NCBI RefSeq assembly: GCF_014648775.1 | Contig: NZ_BMRT01000006.1 | Span: forward strand, 186,001-250,000 | Origin: Streptomyces abikoensis | GTDB taxonomy: Bacteria > Actinomycetota > Actinomycetes > Streptomycetales > Streptomycetaceae | Direction: 5' to 3' | DNA: 64,000 nucleotides | Shown: positions 51,527-60,254 of the stretch, piece by piece | Layout of the letters: each line of letters starts with the position of its first letter | Position numbering within the stretch: position 1 is the first letter of the stretch | Translations under genes and position numbers: made by a program | Notes under the pieces: generated by a model | Database searches by the model: none | Told to the model about the DNA's origin: nothing | Seen by the model: only the letters and a program-made list of their open reading frames with translations

Positions 51527-51991
51527 GTGCGACGCGGCAGGCGCATCGCCGTGGACGTCGGGGACGCCCGGATCGGGGTCGCCTCGTGCGACCCCGACGG
51601 GATCCTCGCCACTCCGGTGGAGACCGTCCCCGGCCGGGACATCCCCCAGGCGCACAAGCGGCTGGTGGCGATCGTCGCGGAGTACGAGCCCATCGAGGTC
51701 GTCGTCGGCCTGCCCCGCTCCCTCAAGGGGGGCGAGGGCCCGGCCGCGGCCAAGGTGCGCACGTTCGCCAAGGAGATGGCCCGGCGGGTCGCCCCGGTGC
51801 CGGTGCGGCTGGTCGACGAGCGGATGACGACCGTCACGGCCGCCCAGGGCCTGCGCGCCTCCGGCGTCAACGCCAAGAAGGGCCGCTCCGTGGTGGACCA
51901 GGCGGCCGCGGTGGTCATCCTGCAGAACGCCCTGGAGATCGAGAAGACCTCCGGGCGGCCGCCGGGCGAGGCCGTCGACGTGGTCATCTGA
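51527..51991 (+). CDS. ruvX: Putative Holliday junction resolvase RuvX (YqgF)
   Basis: RNase H-fold protein acting in pre-16S rRNA processing or junction resolution. The 154-residue product opens RRGRRIAVDVGDARIGVAS, with the first Asp. VVVGLPRSLKGGEGPAAAKV follows, then RLVDERMTTVTAAQGL with the conserved Glu, and SVVDQAAAVVILQNAL with the last Asp. GTG 51527 follows alaS by one base. Same order alaS-ruvX-mltG as in other actinobacteria. Confidence 0.95.
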   Translation: MRRGRRIAVDVGDARIGVASCDPDGILATPVETVPGRDIPQAHKRLVAIVAEYEPIEVVVGLPRSLKGGEGPAAAKVRTFAKEMARRVAPVPVRLVDERMTTVTAAQGLRASGVNAKKGRSVVDQAAAVVILQNALEIEKTSGRPPGEAVDVVI

Positions 51992-52115
51992 TCGCAATAC
52001 GGTAACGTTCCGCGCGACATGGCAGCTGTTCGAATGTCTTCCGGGCAGGACCAGACGTCGGACTTCCGCGCTTCACCGAGCGCACTGGCTGCCGCTGTGC
52101 GGCTCTAGGGGATAG

Positions 52116-53882
52116 ATGACTGAGTACGGCCGGGGTTCCGGCTCCCAACCGTGGCATCCCGAGGACCCTCTGTACGGGGACCGGGGTTACACCGGGCAGC
52201 AGTACACGCAGCCCCACCAGGCCCAGCAGTCGCAGCCCCCCTACGCCGGCCGGCAGGACTACGGCTGGGACCCCTCGCAGAACGCGGGGGGCCCCGGCCC
52301 GTACGACACCAACGGCCAGGGCCAGCAGTACGTCGAGCAGCAGACCGGCACGTACCCGACGAACGGTGGCCAGCAGGGCTACTACGAGTACGACACGGGC
52401 GCCCACGGCTACCCCGACCAGCACACGGGCACGCATCAGGTGCCGATGGACCAGCACACGGGCGCCCACCAGGTGCCGATGGACCAGCACACCGGGCAGC
52501 ACCAGGTGCCCATGGACCAGCACACGGGCGCCCACCAGATGCCCGTGAACCAGCACACGGGCCAGCACCGGGTGCCGCAGCCCCCCGGGGAGCAGCACAC
52601 CGGCACGCATCAGATGCCCCAGGCGCAGACCGCGACCGCCGACCCGGTCGAGGAGAAGATCTCCCTCTTCGACGACATCGACGACCGGGCCTCCGCCCCC
52701 GCCCCCCTCGACGACGACTCCGACGACGGCGACGAGCCCGCCCGGGGCCGCGACCGGCGCGGCAAGGGCAGGGGCGGCAAGGGCAAGGGCCGGGAGAAGA
52801 AGCCCAAGCGCCGCAGTGGCACCGCCTGCCTGCTGGTCGCCGTGGTGCTCGTCGGCGGCCTGGGCGGCGCCGGCTACTTCGCCTACGACTACTGGGAGAC
52901 CCACTACGGCACCGCGCCCGACTACGAGGGCGAGGGCACCGGCCAGGTGCAGGTCGAGATCCCCAAGGGCGCCAGCCTCACCGAGATGGGCCAGGTCCTG
53001 GAGAAGGCCGGGGTCGTCAAGAGCGTCGGCGCCTTCACCTCGGCCGCCGCGAAGAAGTCCATCCAGCCCGGCACGTACACCCTCCACAAGGAGATGTCCG
53101 GCGCCTCGGCCGTGGCGATGATGACGAACTCCGCGAACTTCCTGACCTTCGCCGAGGGCATGCGGGCCGCCGAGATCTACTCCACGATCGACAAGAAGCT
53201 CGGGCTCGCCGCGGGCACTACCAAGGGCGTCGCCAAGAGCCAGGCCAAGAACCTGGGCCTGCCCGACTGGGCGAACAGCGGCCCCGACGTCAAGGACCCG
53301 CTGGAGGGCTTCCTCTTCCCGTCGCAGTACAGCGCGGGCAAGGGCACCAAGCCGGAGGACCTCCTGCGCCAGATGGTCGCCCGCGCCAAGCAGAACTACG
53401 AGGCGCAGGACGTGACGGGCAAGGCCGCCGCGCTGGGGCTGAAGTCCCCGATGGAGGCCGTCACCGTCGCGAGCCTCGTCCAGGTCGAGGGCAAGTACAA
53501 GCACGACTTCGACAAGATCTCCCGCGTGGTCTACAACCGGCTCAAGCCGGACAACAAGGAGACCTACGGCCTCCTCGACTTCGACTCCACGGTGAACTAC
53601 GCCAAGAGCCAGAGCACCCTCGACGTCGGCGCGGTCAGCGACCTGCGGAAGTTCAAGGACCCGTACAACACGTACAACATCAAGGGCCTGCCGCCCGGGC
53701 CGATCAGCAACCCCGGCCTGGAGGCCCTGAAGTCCGCGCTCCAGCCGGCGGACGGCCCCTGGTACTACTTCGTCTCCATCAACGAGAACGAGACCCTGTT
53801 CGCGGTGACGAACGCGGAGCACAACAAGAACCGCCAGAGGTACGAGCAGGAGAACAAGGCGAAGAAGGCGGCCGCGCAGTGA
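52116..53882 (+). CDS. mltG: Endolytic transglycosylase MltG with repetitive cytosolic N-terminus
   Basis: Cleaves nascent peptidoglycan to end glycan strands. The N-terminal 230 residues are disordered and Gln/His/Pro-rich. Six copies of an 11-residue unit (DQHTGAHQVPM and variants, residues 101-168) are followed by a charged block and one span (ACLLVAVVLVGGLGGAGYFA). The extracellular part holds a LysM-like region (VEIPKGASLTEMGQVLEKAG) and the YceG domain, with the catalytic Glu in VASLVQVEGKYKHDFDKI and LPPGPISNPGLEAL. 588 residues. Its stop overlaps the aroE start (GTGA). Confidence 0.95.
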   Translation: MTEYGRGSGSQPWHPEDPLYGDRGYTGQQYTQPHQAQQSQPPYAGRQDYGWDPSQNAGGPGPYDTNGQGQQYVEQQTGTYPTNGGQQGYYEYDTGAHGYPDQHTGTHQVPMDQHTGAHQVPMDQHTGQHQVPMDQHTGAHQMPVNQHTGQHRVPQPPGEQHTGTHQMPQAQTATADPVEEKISLFDDIDDRASAPAPLDDDSDDGDEPARGRDRRGKGRGGKGKGREKKPKRRSGTACLLVAVVLVGGLGGAGYFAYDYWETHYGTAPDYEGEGTGQVQVEIPKGASLTEMGQVLEKAGVVKSVGAFTSAAAKKSIQPGTYTLHKEMSGASAVAMMTNSANFLTFAEGMRAAEIYSTIDKKLGLAAGTTKGVAKSQAKNLGLPDWANSGPDVKDPLEGFLFPSQYSAGKGTKPEDLLRQMVARAKQNYEAQDVTGKAAALGLKSPMEAVTVASLVQVEGKYKHDFDKISRVVYNRLKPDNKETYGLLDFDSTVNYAKSQSTLDVGAVSDLRKFKDPYNTYNIKGLPPGPISNPGLEALKSALQPADGPWYYFVSINENETLFAVTNAEHNKNRQRYEQENKAKKAAAQ

Positions 53883-54727
53883 CCGGTCCCGCCGCTACCG
53901 GGCGCCGGCGGGCCGCCGTGCTCGGCTCGCCGATCGCCCACTCGCTCTCGCCCGTCCTCCACCGGGCCGCCTACGCGGAACTGGGCCTGGGGGAGTGGAC
54001 GTACGACCGCTTCGAGGTGGACGAGGCCGCGCTGCCCGCCTTCCTCGCGGAGCTGGGCCCCGGCTGGGCCGGGCTCTCCCTCACCATGCCCCTCAAGCGG
54101 GCGGTGATCCCGCTGCTGGACGACGTCAGTGCCACCGCCCGGTCCGTGGAGGCGGTCAACACCGTCGTCCTCACCGACGACGGCCGCCGCCTCGGCGACA
54201 ACACCGACATCCCCGGCATCGCCGCCGCCCTGCGCGAGCGGGGCGTGGAGACGGTCGGTTCCGCCGCGATCCTCGGCGCCGGCGCCACCGCCTCCTCGGC
54301 GCTCGCCGCCCTCGCCCGGATCTGCACCGGCGAGGTCACCGCCTACGTCCGCAGCGCCGAGCGCGCCGCGGAGATGCGCGAGTGGGGCGAGCGGCTGGGC
54401 GTGACCGTGCGCACCGCCGACTGGTCGCGCGCGGCCGAGGCCCTCGCCGCGCCGCTGGTCGTCGCCACCACCCCCGCCGGGGCCACCGACGCCCTCGCCG
54501 GGGCCGTGCCCGAGCGCCCCGGCACGCTCTTCGACGTCCTCTACGAGCCCTGGCCGACCCCGCTGGCCGCCGCCTGGGCCCGGCGGGGCGGCACCGTACT
54601 CGGCGGCCTGGACCTGCTGGTCCACCAGGCCGTCCTCCAGGTCGAGCTGATGACGGGCCGCGCCCCGGCCCCCCTGGCGGCCATGCGCGCGGCCGGCGAG
54701 GCGGCCCTGGCCGCCCGTACGCGCTGA
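53879..54727 (+). CDS. aroE: Shikimate dehydrogenase
   Basis: Reduces 3-dehydroshikimate with NADPH. The 282-residue product has GSPIAHSLSPVLHRAAYAEL for substrate binding, LTMPLKRAVIPLLD with the catalytic Lys, DNTDIPGIAAAL, and the cofactor loop AILGAGATASSALAAL. The GTG 53879 overlaps mltG. The cofactor loop lacks the usual R/K for the NADP phosphate in NRT-x-x-R/K; the motif reads YVRSAERAAEM. This needs testing. It precedes aroC. Confidence 0.95.
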   Translation: MTGPAATGRRRAAVLGSPIAHSLSPVLHRAAYAELGLGEWTYDRFEVDEAALPAFLAELGPGWAGLSLTMPLKRAVIPLLDDVSATARSVEAVNTVVLTDDGRRLGDNTDIPGIAAALRERGVETVGSAAILGAGATASSALAALARICTGEVTAYVRSAERAAEMREWGERLGVTVRTADWSRAAEALAAPLVVATTPAGATDALAGAVPERPGTLFDVLYEPWPTPLAAAWARRGGTVLGGLDLLVHQAVLQVELMTGRAPAPLAAMRAAGEAALAARTR

Positions 54728-54906
54728 CGGACCCGCCGACCCGGCCGTCCACCACGTGACGCCGCCGGTCCACACCCTGGACCGGCGGCCGGGAATGTCC
54801 GCCCGGCATGGGAGGATCGGGGGTGGCGGGCCAGGGTCGCGCTCCCCGGGCCGCCGCCGCGCCCCCGCGCGGCATGAGATTCGAGCGCGCGAGCAGAGGA
54901 GCACCG

Positions 54907-56091
54907 TTGAGCAGGTTGCGCTGGCTGACGGCGGGGGAGTCGCACGGCCCCGCACTCGTGGCGACGCTGGAGGGTCTTCCCGCCGGCGTGCCGGTCACCA
55001 CGGAGATGGTGGCGGACCACCTGGCGCGACGGCGGCTCGGCTATGGACGCGGCGCGCGGATGAAGTTCGAGCGCGACGAGATCACCTTCCTCGGCGGCGT
55101 CCGGCACGGACTGTCCATGGGCTCCCCGGTCGCGGTCATGGTGGGCAACACCGAGTGGCCCAAGTGGGAGCAGGTCATGGCGGCCGACCCCGTCGACCCC
55201 GCCGAGCTGGCCGAGCTCGCCCGCAACGCGCCGCTCACCCGCCCCCGCCCCGGCCACGCGGACCTCGCCGGGATGCAGAAGTACGGCTTCGACGAGGCCC
55301 GGCCGGTCCTGGAGCGGGCCTCCGCCCGGGAGACCGCCGCCCGTGTGGCCCTCGGCGCCGTCGCCCGCTCCTTCCTCAAGGAGGCGGCCGGCATCGAGAT
55401 CGTCTCCCACGTCGTGGAGCTGGCCGCGGCCAAGGCCCCGTACGGCGTGTACCCCACCCCCGGCGACGTCGAGAAGCTCGACGCCGACCCGGTGCGCTGC
55501 CTCGACGAGGAGGCGAGCAAGGCGATGGTCGCCGAGATCGACCAGGCCCACAAGGACGGCGACACCCTCGGCGGCGTCGTCGAGGTCCTGGCCTACGGCG
55601 TTCCGGTCGGCCTCGGCTCGCACGTCCACTGGGACCGCCGGCTGGACGCCCGCCTCGCGGCCGCCCTGATGGGCATTCAGGCGATCAAGGGCGTCGAGGT
55701 CGGCGACGGCTTCGAGCTGGCGCGCGTGCCCGGCTCCAAGGCGCACGACGAGATCGTCGCCACCGAGGACGGCATCCGCCGCGTCACCGGCCGCTCGGGC
55801 GGCACCGAGGGCGGCCTGACCACCGGCGAGCTGCTGCGCGTCCGCGCCGCCATGAAGCCCATCGCCACCGTCCCGCGCGCCCTGCGCACCATCGACGTGA
55901 CCACCGGCGAGGCCGCCCAGGCCCACCACCAGCGCTCGGACGTGTGCGCCGTCCCGGCGGCCGGCATCGTCGCCGAGGCGATGGTCGCGCTCGTCCTCGC
56001 CGACGCGGTGGTGGAGAAGTTCGGCGGCGACAGCGTCGCCGAGACCCGTCGCAACGTCCAGGGCTACCTCGAGAACCTGGCCATCAAGTGA
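54907..56091 (+). CDS. aroC: Chorismate synthase
   Basis: Last step of the shikimate pathway; uses reduced FMN. In the 394-residue chain RLRWLTAGESHGPALVATLE is at the start, then GRGARMKFERDEITFLGG and later GRSGGTEGGLTTGELLRVRA, and HHQRSDVCAVPAAGIVAEAM near the end. TTG 54907 was chosen, as AGAGGAG lies upstream and the protein begins SRLRWLT. Earlier in-frame starts are long and atypical. aroK overlaps the stop. Confidence 0.97.
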   Translation: MSRLRWLTAGESHGPALVATLEGLPAGVPVTTEMVADHLARRRLGYGRGARMKFERDEITFLGGVRHGLSMGSPVAVMVGNTEWPKWEQVMAADPVDPAELAELARNAPLTRPRPGHADLAGMQKYGFDEARPVLERASARETAARVALGAVARSFLKEAAGIEIVSHVVELAAAKAPYGVYPTPGDVEKLDADPVRCLDEEASKAMVAEIDQAHKDGDTLGGVVEVLAYGVPVGLGSHVHWDRRLDARLAAALMGIQAIKGVEVGDGFELARVPGSKAHDEIVATEDGIRRVTGRSGGTEGGLTTGELLRVRAAMKPIATVPRALRTIDVTTGEAAQAHHQRSDVCAVPAAGIVAEAMVALVLADAVVEKFGGDSVAETRRNVQGYLENLAIK

Positions 56092-56624
56092 CCACCCCCG
56101 TCATCGTCCTGGTGGGCCCGCCCGGCGCGGGCAAGTCCACCATCGGTGCCCTGCTCGCCGAGCGGCTGGGCACCGGCTACCGGGACACCGACGCCGACAT
56201 CGAGAAGACCGCCGGGAAGCCCATCCCGGAGATCTTCGTCGACGAGGGCGAGCCGCACTTCCGCGAGCTGGAGCGGCAGGCCGTCCGCACCGCCGTGGCC
56301 GAGCACCCCGGGGTGCTCGCCCTCGGCGGCGGCGCCGTCATGGACCCGGGCACCCGGGCCCTCCTCAAGGGCCTGCCCGTGGTCTTCCTCGACGTCGAAC
56401 TCGCCGACGCCGTGCGGCGCGTGGGCCTCGACGCGCCGCGCCCGCTGCTCGCCGTCAACCCCCGCAAGCGGTGGCGCGAGCTGATGGACGCGCGCCGCCC
56501 GCTCTACACCGAGGTCGCCCGCGCCGTGGTCGCCACCGGCGGCCGCACCCCGGCCGAGGTCGCCGACGCCGTGCTCGAGGCACTGCGGCCGCCCCTGGCC
56601 CCCACACCGGACACCACGCAGTGA
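56088..56624 (+). CDS. aroK: Shikimate kinase
   Basis: Phosphorylates shikimate with ATP. The 178-residue product shows Walker A GPPGAGKSTIG near residue 12, then DTDADIEKTAGKPIPEIF (shikimate-binding Asp), FRELERQAV, and GGGAVMDPGTRALL, with DAPRPLL for the lid. GTG 56088 overlaps the aroC stop. It lies directly before aroB. Confidence 0.97.
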   Translation: MTTPVIVLVGPPGAGKSTIGALLAERLGTGYRDTDADIEKTAGKPIPEIFVDEGEPHFRELERQAVRTAVAEHPGVLALGGGAVMDPGTRALLKGLPVVFLDVELADAVRRVGLDAPRPLLAVNPRKRWRELMDARRPLYTEVARAVVATGGRTPAEVADAVLEALRPPLAPTPDTTQ

Positions 56625-56631
56625 GGAACGC

Positions 56632-57723
56632 ATGACCGACGCCCCCACCCGCATCCAGGTCGCCGGCAGCGCGGGCACCGCGCCGTACGAGGTCCTGGTC
56701 GGCCGTCAGCTGCTGGGCGAGCTGCCCGGCCTCATCGGCACCCGGGCCAAGCGGGTCGCCGTGCTCCACCCCGAGGCGCTCGCCTCGACCGGCGAGGCGA
56801 TCCGCGAGGACCTGGCGGCCCAGGGCTACGAGGCCATAGCGATCCAGCTGCCCAACGCCGAGGAGTCCAAGACCGTCGAGGTCGCGGCCTACTGCTGGAA
56901 GGCGCTCGGCCAGACCAACTTCACCCGCACCGACGTCATCGTCGGCGTGGGCGGCGGGGCCACCACCGACCTGGCGGGCTTCGTCGCCGCCACCTGGCTG
57001 CGCGGCGTGCGCTGGATCGCGGTGCCCACCACCGTCCTGGGCATGGTCGACGCGGCCGTCGGCGGCAAGACCGGCATCAACACCGCCGAGGGCAAGAACC
57101 TCGTCGGCGCCTTCCACCCCCCGGCCGGTGTGCTGTGCGACCTGGCCGCGCTGGAGTCGCTGCCGGTCCACGACTACGTCAGCGGCCTCGCCGAGATCAT
57201 CAAGGCCGGCTTCATCGCCGACCCGGCGATCCTCGACCTCATCGAGGCCGACCCCGAGGGCGCCCGCACGCCTGCGGGCCCGCACACCTCGGAGCTGATC
57301 GAGCGGGCCATCAAGGTCAAGGCCGAGGTGGTCTCCTCCGACCTCAAGGAGTCGGGCCTGCGCGAGATCCTGAACTACGGTCACACGCTCGCCCACGCCA
57401 TCGAGAAGAACGAGCGCTACAACTGGCGGCACGGCGCGGCCGTCGCCGTCGGCATGGTCTTCGCCGCCGAGCTCGGCCGGATCGCCGGCCGCCTGGACGA
57501 CGCCACCGCCGACCGTCACCGCGCGATCCTCACGGCCGTGGGCCTGCCCGTCACCTACCGCGGCGACCAGTGGCCCAAGCTGCTGGAGACCATGAAGGTC
57601 GACAAGAAGACGCGCGGCGACCGGCTGCGGTTCATCGTCCTCGACGGCCTGGCCAAGCCGACGGTCCTGGAGGGCCCGGACCCGGCGATGCTGCTGGCCG
57701 CACACGCCGAGATCGCGGCGTGA
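56632..57723 (+). CDS. aroB: 3-Dehydroquinate synthase
   Basis: Converts DAHP to 3-dehydroquinate with NAD and a divalent metal. The 363-residue product shows VGVGGGATTDLAGFVAATWL, then PTTVLGMVDAAVGGKTGIN, GLAEIIKAGFIAD, and the metal histidines in LNYGHTLAHAIE and WRHGAAVAVGMV. ATG 56632. It overlaps aroQ by four bases, and the aroC-K-B-Q order makes one operon. Confidence 0.98.
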   Translation: MTDAPTRIQVAGSAGTAPYEVLVGRQLLGELPGLIGTRAKRVAVLHPEALASTGEAIREDLAAQGYEAIAIQLPNAEESKTVEVAAYCWKALGQTNFTRTDVIVGVGGGATTDLAGFVAATWLRGVRWIAVPTTVLGMVDAAVGGKTGINTAEGKNLVGAFHPPAGVLCDLAALESLPVHDYVSGLAEIIKAGFIADPAILDLIEADPEGARTPAGPHTSELIERAIKVKAEVVSSDLKESGLREILNYGHTLAHAIEKNERYNWRHGAAVAVGMVFAAELGRIAGRLDDATADRHRAILTAVGLPVTYRGDQWPKLLETMKVDKKTRGDRLRFIVLDGLAKPTVLEGPDPAMLLAAHAEIAA

Positions 57724-58172
57724 GCGGCGTGAGCGCGCGCCGTGTCCTGGTGCTGAACGGGCCCAACCTCGGTCGGCTGGGCTCCCGCGAGCCCGACGTC
57801 TACGGCTCGACGTCCTACAAGGGGCTGGTCGAGGCGTGCACGACGCTGGGGGAGGAGCTGGGCTTCGCCGTCGAGGTCCGGGAGACCAACGACGAGGGCG
57901 AGCTGGTGCGCTGGCTGCACGAGGCGGCCGACGGCCGGCTGCCCGTCGTCATCAACCCCGGCGCGTTCACCCACTACTCGTACGCGATGCGCGACGCCGC
58001 GGCCCAGCGGACGGCGCCGCTCATCGAGGTGCACATCTCCAACCCGTACGCGCGGGAGGAGTTCCGTCACACGTCGGTGATCGCGGCGGTGGCGAGCGGT
58101 ACGGTTGCGGGGTTCGGGATCGGCTCCTACCGGCTGGCGCTGCGGGCGCTGGCGGAGGAACTCGGGTCCTGA
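57720..58172 (+). CDS. aroQ: Type II 3-dehydroquinate dehydratase
   Basis: Third step of the shikimate pathway. The 150-residue subunit of the dodecamer begins with VLVLNGPNLGRLGSREPDVYG, which carries the lid Arg and the active-site Tyr. NPGAFTHYSYAMRDA and IEVHISNPYAREEFRHTS follow, with the last His. GTG 57720 sits in the aroB stop; a GTG at 57729 is also possible. A long palindromic repeat follows. Confidence 0.96.
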   Translation: MSGVSARRVLVLNGPNLGRLGSREPDVYGSTSYKGLVEACTTLGEELGFAVEVRETNDEGELVRWLHEAADGRLPVVINPGAFTHYSYAMRDAAAQRTAPLIEVHISNPYAREEFRHTSVIAAVASGTVAGFGIGSYRLALRALAEELGS

Positions 58173-58201
58173 CCCGGGGCGTTGGCCCTGCGGGCGGCCG
58201 G

Positions 58202-58323
58202 CCCCGGTCCCGCCCTTTCACCGTTTCCGAAGGGGCTCCGCCCCTTCGAGACCCCGGGCCCCCGGAAGCGGGGGTGTGAGGGGGCGCAGCCCCCTGGGAA
58301 ACGGCGAAAGGGCGGGACCGGGG
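58202..58323. repeat. Large imperfect palindrome (dispersed element)
   Basis: Outer arms of 27 bp, 58202-58228 and 58297-58323, match with one mismatch (CCGGTCCCGCCCTTTC is part). Between them lie GAAGGGG-CTCCG-CCCCTTC (58229-58247) and a GGGGGC/GCCCCC hairpin near 58280. The left half resembles the element at 46230. It probably ends the aro operon. Confidence 0.75.
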
Positions 58324-58392
58324 CACGGCCCGCCGCAGGCGCACCCCACCCCGCCATACGCCACACCGCACGAAATCGGAGCGTGCCACAGG

Positions 58393-59016
58393 ATGCAGCA
58401 CCCCGTGGGACCACCGCTGCCCCCCGCTCATCCGCCGATACCGGCCCTGCCGCCGGCGGACGCCACCACCGCCGCCGTCGCCGTCCTCCTCATCGGCCCG
58501 GCCGGCGCCGGCAAGACCACCGTCGCCCGGTACTGGGCCGACACCCGGCGGGTGCCCACCGCGCACATCAGCCTCGACGACGTCCGCGAGTGGGTGCGCT
58601 CCGGGTTCGCGGACCCGCAGTCCGGGTGGAACGACCACTCCGAGGCGCAGTACCGGCTCGCCCGCCGCACCTGCGGGTTCGCCGCCCGCAACTTCCTCGC
58701 CAACGGCATCTCCTGCATCCTCGACGACGCCGTCTTCCCCGACCGGCCCGTCGTCGGCCTCGGCGGCTGGAAGCGGCACGTGGGGCCGGGGCTGCTGCCC
58801 GTGGTGCTGCTGCCGGGCCTCGACGTCGTCCTCGAACGCAACGCCGAACGCACCGGCAACCGCAGGCTCAGCGACGAGGAGGTCGCCCGGATCCACGGCC
58901 GGATGGCCGGCTGGTACGGCTCGGGCCTGCCCATCATCGACAACTCGCAGCAGGACGTCGCCACGACGGCCCGGCTGATCGACGAGGCCGTCGCCCGCAC
59001 CCTGGCCGGCTGGTAG
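58393..59016 (+). CDS. P-loop kinase-like ATPase of unknown substrate
   Basis: A 207-residue protein with Walker A GPAGAGKTTVARYWAD near residue 36. ISLDDVREWVRSGFADPQSG follows, then GISCILDDAVFPDRP and LPGLDVVLERNAERTGNRRL, resembling zeta-toxin/AAA kinases that phosphorylate small molecules or tRNA. The N-terminus is Pro-rich. ATG 58393 was chosen since the upstream palindrome makes an earlier start unlikely. No antitoxin-like gene is next to it, so a toxin role is not supported. Confidence 0.78.
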   Translation: MQHPVGPPLPPAHPPIPALPPADATTAAVAVLLIGPAGAGKTTVARYWADTRRVPTAHISLDDVREWVRSGFADPQSGWNDHSEAQYRLARRTCGFAARNFLANGISCILDDAVFPDRPVVGLGGWKRHVGPGLLPVVLLPGLDVVLERNAERTGNRRLSDEEVARIHGRMAGWYGSGLPIIDNSQQDVATTARLIDEAVARTLAGW

Positions 59017-59085
59017 GGCGCGGGGCTGCCCCGGTCGGAGGCGCTGGAAAGGCCGGAAGCGGCCGCCGAACGTACGCTCGGAGGC

Positions 59086-60204
59086 ATGTCCGAGGTGTAC
59101 GCGGCGCGCCGGGCCCGGCTGCGCGAGCGGTGCGCGGCGGCCGGTGGTGAGGCCGCCCTGGTCTGCGGCGACGCCAATGTGCGGTATCTGGCGGGCGGCG
59201 CGCCGCCCGGGGCGGTGCTGCTCCTCGGTCCCGGTCAGGACGGCGACGACGCGCTGGTGTGCGTGAGCGATCCCTTCGTGGACGCCACGGGCGCCAGCCG
59301 CCCCGGGGACGAGCTGGCCGTCCTGGTGCTGCCGACGCCCGAGGGCGATCCGGCCGTGGCGGCGGCCGAGCGGGCCGCGGAGCGCGGGGTGCGGTCGCTG
59401 GCCGTCGAGGAGCACCATCTGACCGTGGCCCGGCACCGCGCGGTGCGCTCGGTCGCCCCCCGGCTGCGGCTGGGCGATCTGGGGACGGCCGTGGAGCAAC
59501 AGCGGGTGGTCAAGGACGACGAGGAGATCTCGACCCTGCGGATCGCCGCCGAGATCGCCGACCAGGCCCTGGGCGAGCTGCTGGAGTCGATACTCGTCGG
59601 CCGCACCGAGCGCCATCTGGCGCTGGAGCTGGAGCGCCGGCTGATCGATCACGGCGCGGACGGCGCGGCCTTTCCCACCTCGGTGGGCGCGGGTCCCCAC
59701 TCGGGGCGGGCCGGGCACGTACCGACGGACCGCCGGGTGGAGGAGGGCGATTTCCTCAGCGTCTGCCTGGGGGCGGACTATCGTGGGTACCGGAGCGAGA
59801 TCGCCCGTACGTTCGTCATCGGGGCCTCTCCGGCGGAGTGGCAGATCGAGCTGTACGAGCAGGTCTTCGCCGCCCAGCGGGCGGGCCGGGAGGCCCTCGC
59901 GCCGGGTACGGCGTACCGTGACGTGGACCGCGCGGCACGGGTCGTGCTGGAGGCCGCGGGCCATGGCGAGCGGGTCGGACCCCGCATCGGCCACGGCGTG
60001 GGGCTCGAAAACGACGAGGACCCTCGGCTGGCACCGTCGGCAATGGGTAAACTGGACGCTTGCGTGCCGGTCACCGTAGATCCGGGAGTCCACCTCCCGG
60101 GGCGGGGCGGCGTCCGGATCGATGACACGCTCGTCGTCCGCCCCGAGGCGGACGGCGGACCCGAGCTACTCACCATTACGACCAAAGAGCTGCTCGCGCT
60201 CTAG
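59086..60204 (+). CDS. M24-family (aminopeptidase P-like) protein with altered metal ligands
   Basis: A 372-residue homologue of Xaa-Pro aminopeptidase: N-terminal creatinase-like domain and C-terminal pita-bread domain. Compared with E. coli PepP the five metal ligands are changed. The first Asp (IDAG) is Cys in SVCLGADY, the second (GDITRT) is Glu in SEIARTF, the His is kept in IGHGVGLEN, the fourth Glu is Asp in VTVDPGVH, and the fifth (RIED) is Asp in VRIDD. It may use a different metal or be a non-catalytic relative. ATG 59086. It precedes efp by 50 bases. Confidence 0.85.
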   Translation: MSEVYAARRARLRERCAAAGGEAALVCGDANVRYLAGGAPPGAVLLLGPGQDGDDALVCVSDPFVDATGASRPGDELAVLVLPTPEGDPAVAAAERAAERGVRSLAVEEHHLTVARHRAVRSVAPRLRLGDLGTAVEQQRVVKDDEEISTLRIAAEIADQALGELLESILVGRTERHLALELERRLIDHGADGAAFPTSVGAGPHSGRAGHVPTDRRVEEGDFLSVCLGADYRGYRSEIARTFVIGASPAEWQIELYEQVFAAQRAGREALAPGTAYRDVDRAARVVLEAAGHGERVGPRIGHGVGLENDEDPRLAPSAMGKLDACVPVTVDPGVHLPGRGGVRIDDTLVVRPEADGGPELLTITTKELLAL

Positions 60205-60254
60205 CCGGCGCATCGCACTTTCTTGGTTCCACCAGCCCAGGAGATACCGCAACC

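Noticed and set aside
52416..52619. Regular repeats that might suggest a CRISPR array
   Set aside because: They are contiguous 33-base in-frame units within mltG with no spacers.
58393..59016. Zeta-type toxin
   Set aside because: The Walker motif fits, but no antitoxin-like partner is present and the gene sits between housekeeping genes.
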